Assembly: GCA_947425005.1 (NCBI GenBank)
Contig: CANDYP010000052.1
Location: 1-8,963, forward strand
Direction: 5' to 3'
Length of the DNA stretch: 8,963 nucleotides
Origin: Rickettsiales bacterium
GTDB lineage: Bacteria > Pseudomonadota > Alphaproteobacteria > Rickettsiales > UBA1997
Part shown: positions 6,703 to 8,963 of the stretch, in pieces
How the letters are laid out: every line of letters starts with the position of its first letter
Numbering within the stretch: the first letter of the stretch is position 1
Notes under the pieces: model-generated
Databases searched by the model: none
What the model was told of the DNA's origin: nothing
What the model saw: the letters and a program-made list of their open reading frames with translations, nothing else
Translations under genes and position numbers: made by a program

Positions 6703-7854
6703 CTATTGGTTAATAAAGCCCTTAATGGTGTTTTTGAGCGCGTCATTTTCGAGCAGAAAAGAGTCGTGTCCAGCATTACTTTCAACCGTGACGCTGCTGA
6801 CATTGACGCCGCAAGTGATCAATGCTTGCGTCAGTTTTTTTGCTTCTGAGGGCGGAAATAACCAGTCGTCAGAAAAAGAAATTACGCAAAATTTTCCGTC
6901 TTTATTTTGAGAGAAATCGAGAAAAGCATTGCTGAGTTTGCCGGCGAAATCGCTTTCCAAATCGAAGTAATCGACGGCACGGGTGATGTAGAGGTAAGAG
7001 TTGGCATCAAAGCGCTCGATGAAGCTGTAGCCTTGGTAATGTAAGTAACTTTCGATTTTAAAATCGCGGTCAAAACTGAAAGAAAAATCAGTTTTATTTT
7101 GTAAGCCGCGGCCGAATTTTTTCTGCAAAGCGCTTTCGGAAAGATAGGTGATGTGCGCCGTCATGCGGGCGACCGCCAAACCGTTGGAGGGGAATTTTTT
7201 TTCGCTTAAGTAATCGCCGCGACACCAGTCGGGATCAGCCATGATGGCTTGTCGACCCACTTCGTGAAAAGCGATATTTTGTGGAGAGTGGCGGTAAGAA
7301 GTGGACATCGGAACCACTAATTTTACTTTCTCTGGATAGAGCGCAGACCAAGCCAGGGCTTGCATTCCGCCCGTTGATCCACCAACTACAGCGTGCAATT
7401 TTTTAATGCCGAAATGTTCAATTAATAAATTTTGGGCGTGTACCATGTCGTTGATCGTAACGACGGGGAAGTCGATGCCGTAAGGCTTGCCGGTCTGCTC
7501 ATTAATTTCTTTCGGCCCCCACGAACCCATGCAGCCGCCAATCACATTAGAAGAAATGACGAAGAATTTTTTGGTGTCGATTGCTTTATTTTCGCCGATT
7601 AAAAAATCCCACCAACCATCTTTTTCAGTGAGTGGATTTTTTGAAGCGACGTACTGATCGCCAGTTAAAGCGTGGCAAATTAAAATGGCGTTGGATTGGT
7701 CGGCGTTTAGTTCTCCGTAGGTTTGATAGGCGAGGGGAAAATTTTTTATTTCCGTGCCGTTAGAAAGTTTAAGCGCCTTTTCTTTTGCCAAAAAAACAAT
7801 TTCACCAACTTCAAATTCTTTGTATTTCGGCCCGAAACTTGACTTAACTTTCAT
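6703..7854 (-). CDS. metX: Homoserine O-acyltransferase (MetX)
   Basis: The 383-aa alpha/beta-hydrolase-fold enzyme moves an acyl group from acyl-CoA to homoserine, the first committed step to methionine. It has CHALTGDQ (60-67), NVIGGCMGS (103-111), the nucleophile elbow GGSTGGMQ with Ser160, SDDWLFPP with Asp330, and AGHDSFLLE with His363, so the catalytic triad is intact. Two positions differ from the commonest family wording: Thr after the nucleophile where Met is frequent, and Trp in GSWGP where Thr is frequent. Acetyl versus succinyl preference cannot be decided by eye; the neighbouring MetZ makes either possible. An AGGAAG ribosome site sits just before the ATG, supporting this start. 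It is the first gene of the leftward run and faces chorismate mutase across a 77-bp spacer. Confidence 0.95.
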   Translation of the reverse strand: MKVKSSFGPKYKEFEVGEIVFLAKEKALKLSNGTEIKNFPLAYQTYGELNADQSNAILICHALTGDQYVASKNPLTEKDGWWDFLIGENKAIDTKKFFVISSNVIGGCMGSWGPKEINEQTGKPYGIDFPVVTINDMVHAQNLLIEHFGIKKLHAVVGGSTGGMQALAWSALYPEKVKLVVPMSTSYRHSPQNIAFHEVGRQAIMADPDWCRGDYLSEKKFPSNGLAVARMTAHITYLSESALQKKFGRGLQNKTDFSFSFDRDFKIESYLHYQGYSFIERFDANSYLYITRAVDYFDLESDFAGKLSNAFLDFSQNKDGKFCVISFSDDWLFPPSEAKKLTQALITCGVNVSSVTVESNAGHDSFLLENDALKNTIKGFINQ

Positions 7855-7855
7855 T

Positions 7856-7861
7856 CTTCCT
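7856..7861 (-). promoter_or_regulatory. Ribosome binding site of metX
   Basis: On the minus strand the sequence AGGAAG lies immediately before the metX ATG, with the AGGA core 3 nt from the start codon. It is the clearest Shine-Dalgarno match seen in the window, though the spacing is short. It supports translation starting at 7854. Confidence 0.55.
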
Positions 7862-7902
7862 AGTTATGAATTGAGTAGCTGACGCCCTGCTTTTGAGCGC
7901 AA

Positions 7903-7928
7903 AAATTTCACAACTTTCTAAATTTCAC
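7903..7928. repeat. 9-bp direct repeat in the metX / chorismate mutase divergent spacer
   Basis: AAATTTCAC occurs at 7903-7911 and again at 7920-7928, a 17-bp period. Each copy contains the self-complementary core AAATTT, and the extended core GAAATTTC is not complete in either. The pair lies between two divergent genes and ends 3 nt before the preferred ATG of chorismate mutase. It could be a binding site for a regulator, but no known operator was recognised. If translation began at TTG 7893 instead, the repeat would be coding. Confidence 0.45.
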
Positions 7929-7931
7929 GGG

Positions 7932-8849
7932 ATGGAAAATCAACAGAATAAAACTTGCGAAGCCGCTTTGCTGGCTCTACGCCAAGAAATTGACGCGGTC
8001 GACAATAAAATTGTCGAGCTGCTTGGTAACAGAATGCAAATCATCAATCGCGTCGGGGAGTTGAAGCAAAACAACAACGAAAAATTTTTTATTCGCTCCA
8101 GTCGCGAAGCCGACATGATTAAAGATTTAATTAAAAAATCGGATTCAACCCTTCCCAAAAGTGTCTTTCCTAAAAGTGCGATTGTCAGCATCTGGCGCAA
8201 GATCATCACGGCGGCTAACATGCGCGAACAAAAGCTCGCAATCGCCATCCACAACCCCAAAGACATCCCCGACTATTCTTATTTGGTGCGTGAATATTAC
8301 TGCGCTGCTGTGCCGATTATTTCTTACGACAGCACCACGAGCGTTGTTTCTGAAATCGAAAAAGGCGAAGCACAAATCGGAGTTTTTGCCTTGCCGCAGT
8401 TGAGTCGAGATGAGTCAGATAAAAGAGAAGGTGCCGGCGAAAATTGGTGGATCAGCTTAGCAAACAACAAATCCGGCATCAAAGTTTTTGCCAAAATTCC
8501 TTTCGTGGAAGCTGCAAGGAAGCAAGATGAGATTGACGACGCAATCAGTTTGGTAGCGGTGGCAATCAAGCCCGCCGAAAAATCTTCCGAAGATAATTCG
8601 TTACTTTACGTCGAAGTAAAAAAAGAAGTTTCAAGATCGCAAATCATGTCTGGCCTTGCCGAACAAGGTCTGAGCGCCAAGATTTTAAAAACCGTAAAAC
8701 TTCCCCAAGTCGACGACGTTATTTTTTATTTAGTTGAGCTCGAAGGATTCCACACCGACGAAGATGAGGCGATCAAAGCATTCTCCAAATCCAAAATTAG
8801 ACCTTACGCAAAGTTGTTGGGCTGCTACGCCGTGCCTGTAAAAATCTAA
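7932..8849 (+). CDS. Chorismate mutase (AroQ type) with degraded prephenate-dehydratase/ACT-like C-terminal region
   Basis: Residues 11-100 form an all-helical AroQ chorismate mutase domain that converts chorismate to prephenate for Phe and Tyr synthesis. By alignment to the E. coli PheA mutase domain I place Arg17, Arg34, Lys45, Arg58 and Glu59 at active-site positions; Glu99 falls where E. coli has Gln88, and Arg55 where it has Asp48. Residues 100-200 have a strand-rich pattern (KLAIAIHN, YYCAAVPIISY, AQIGVFALPQL) reminiscent of a prephenate-dehydratase fold without its usual Thr-Arg-Phe signature. Residues 203-305 resemble an ACT-like region and end GCYAVPV. The 305-aa fused layout is known in alphaproteobacterial chorismate mutases near metX and hisC. 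I prefer ATG 7932; the frame extends to TTG 7893, but the extra 13 residues look unlike the family and would overlap the spacer repeat. The C-terminal region may be regulatory. Confidence 0.85.
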   Translation: MENQQNKTCEAALLALRQEIDAVDNKIVELLGNRMQIINRVGELKQNNNEKFFIRSSREADMIKDLIKKSDSTLPKSVFPKSAIVSIWRKIITAANMREQKLAIAIHNPKDIPDYSYLVREYYCAAVPIISYDSTTSVVSEIEKGEAQIGVFALPQLSRDESDKREGAGENWWISLANNKSGIKVFAKIPFVEAARKQDEIDDAISLVAVAIKPAEKSSEDNSLLYVEVKKEVSRSQIMSGLAEQGLSAKILKTVKLPQVDDVIFYLVELEGFHTDEDEAIKAFSKSKIRPYAKLLGCYAVPVKI

Positions 8850-8963
8850 TTTATTTTTGCAAAATTACGAAAATTAGGTGAAACTTTGCTCAAAATTAAT
8901 TCAGGTTCTTAGAGGGTTTTAGTCTGAGCTTGTGACGAAAAACCCCCCTACCCCCCTTATCAG
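8850..8963. other. Non-coding tail after chorismate mutase, right window edge
   Basis: This 114-bp stretch contains no supported gene. It begins AT-rich with no T-run terminator directly after the stop, then holds the hairpin described at 8914-8945 and two C6 runs (8943-8948 and 8951-8956) separated by TA. On the minus strand these read as two G6 runs. A short open frame from GTG 8932 runs off the edge, but too little is present to call it. Confidence 0.5.
8914..8945 (+). terminator. Weak hairpin, possible terminator of the chorismate mutase transcript
   Basis: GGGTTTT (8914-8920) pairs with AAAACCC (8939-8945), and an inner GTC (8922-8924) pairs with GAC (8934-8936) around a 9-nt loop. The outer stem is mostly A-T pairs and no U-run follows on the plus strand; a C6 run does. 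On the minus strand the stem is followed by an A-rich rather than T-rich stretch as well. A terminator role is therefore only possible, not supported. Confidence 0.25.

Larger units (their letters stand above)
2894..7854 (-). other. Predicted six-gene operon metX-metW-rlpA-metZ-yajQ-hypothetical
   Basis: Six genes point leftward with gaps of 9, 61, 7, 12 and 3 nt in transcription order. The spacing suggests one transcript starting in the divergent spacer right of metX. The 61-nt gap before rlpA is the only place with room for an internal promoter, but no convincing promoter or terminator was found in it. Three of the six genes (metX, metW, metZ) serve methionine synthesis. No terminator fits at the left end, where only 3 nt separate the last stop from the stop of the ThiS remnant on the other strand. 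Confidence 0.65.

Noticed and set aside
7855..7931. SAM-II riboswitch before metX
   Set aside because: Such elements occur before metX in alphaproteobacteria, but I could not pair the expected stem and pseudoknot here; only a loose GCGCT / AGC similarity is present.
7893..7931. TTG 7893 as start of chorismate mutase
   Set aside because: The 13 extra residues are not family-like, would cover the direct repeat and shorten the divergent spacer to 38 bp; ATG 7932 is a better codon.
8145..8569. Open frames on both strands inside chorismate mutase
   Set aside because: They are frame shadows of the mutase gene with no start signals or recognisable motifs.

Overview
The window looks like a piece of an alphaproteobacterial chromosome. 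It leans AT-rich, with many TTA, AAA and ATT codons. The evidence is the metX-metW pair, a MetZ-type sulfhydrylase, an RlpA with an alphaproteobacteria-like N-terminal extension, and a chorismate mutase fused to a degraded prephenate-dehydratase/ACT-like region beside metX. The genus cannot be fixed from the sequence. There are no RNA genes, transposases, CRISPR arrays or phage structural genes.

Region 1 (1-2748, plus strand) is one long open frame that runs off the left edge. It carries two diverged copies of a module of about 173 residues that I do not recognise. The modules are separated and followed by very acidic, low-complexity linkers, and a distinct C-terminal region (about residues 706-910) ends the protein. 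Five codons before the apparent GTG start also match the matching stretch before the second copy, so this is probably the 3' part of a longer repeat protein. It is the least explained part of the window.

Region 2 (2749-2893) holds a 40-codon remnant matching the C-terminal half of the sulfur carrier ThiS, including the terminal Gly-Gly tail. The N-terminal half is missing. It sits directly after the repeat gene, which suggests a rearrangement breakpoint in a former thiS gene.

Region 3 (2894-7854, minus strand) is a tightly packed run of six genes read leftward: metX, metW, rlpA, metZ, yajQ and an unrecognised 199-aa protein. Gaps are 3-12 nt except for 61 nt before rlpA, so one operon is likely. 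MetX acylates homoserine, MetZ replaces the acyl group with sulfide to give homocysteine, and MetW is the usual partner of MetX. The lipoprotein RlpA (cell wall) and YajQ (nucleotide binding) are placed inside the methionine run.

Region 4 (7855-8963) is a 77-bp divergent spacer with a 9-bp direct repeat, then chorismate mutase on the plus strand, then a 114-bp tail with a weak hairpin and two C6 runs at the right edge.
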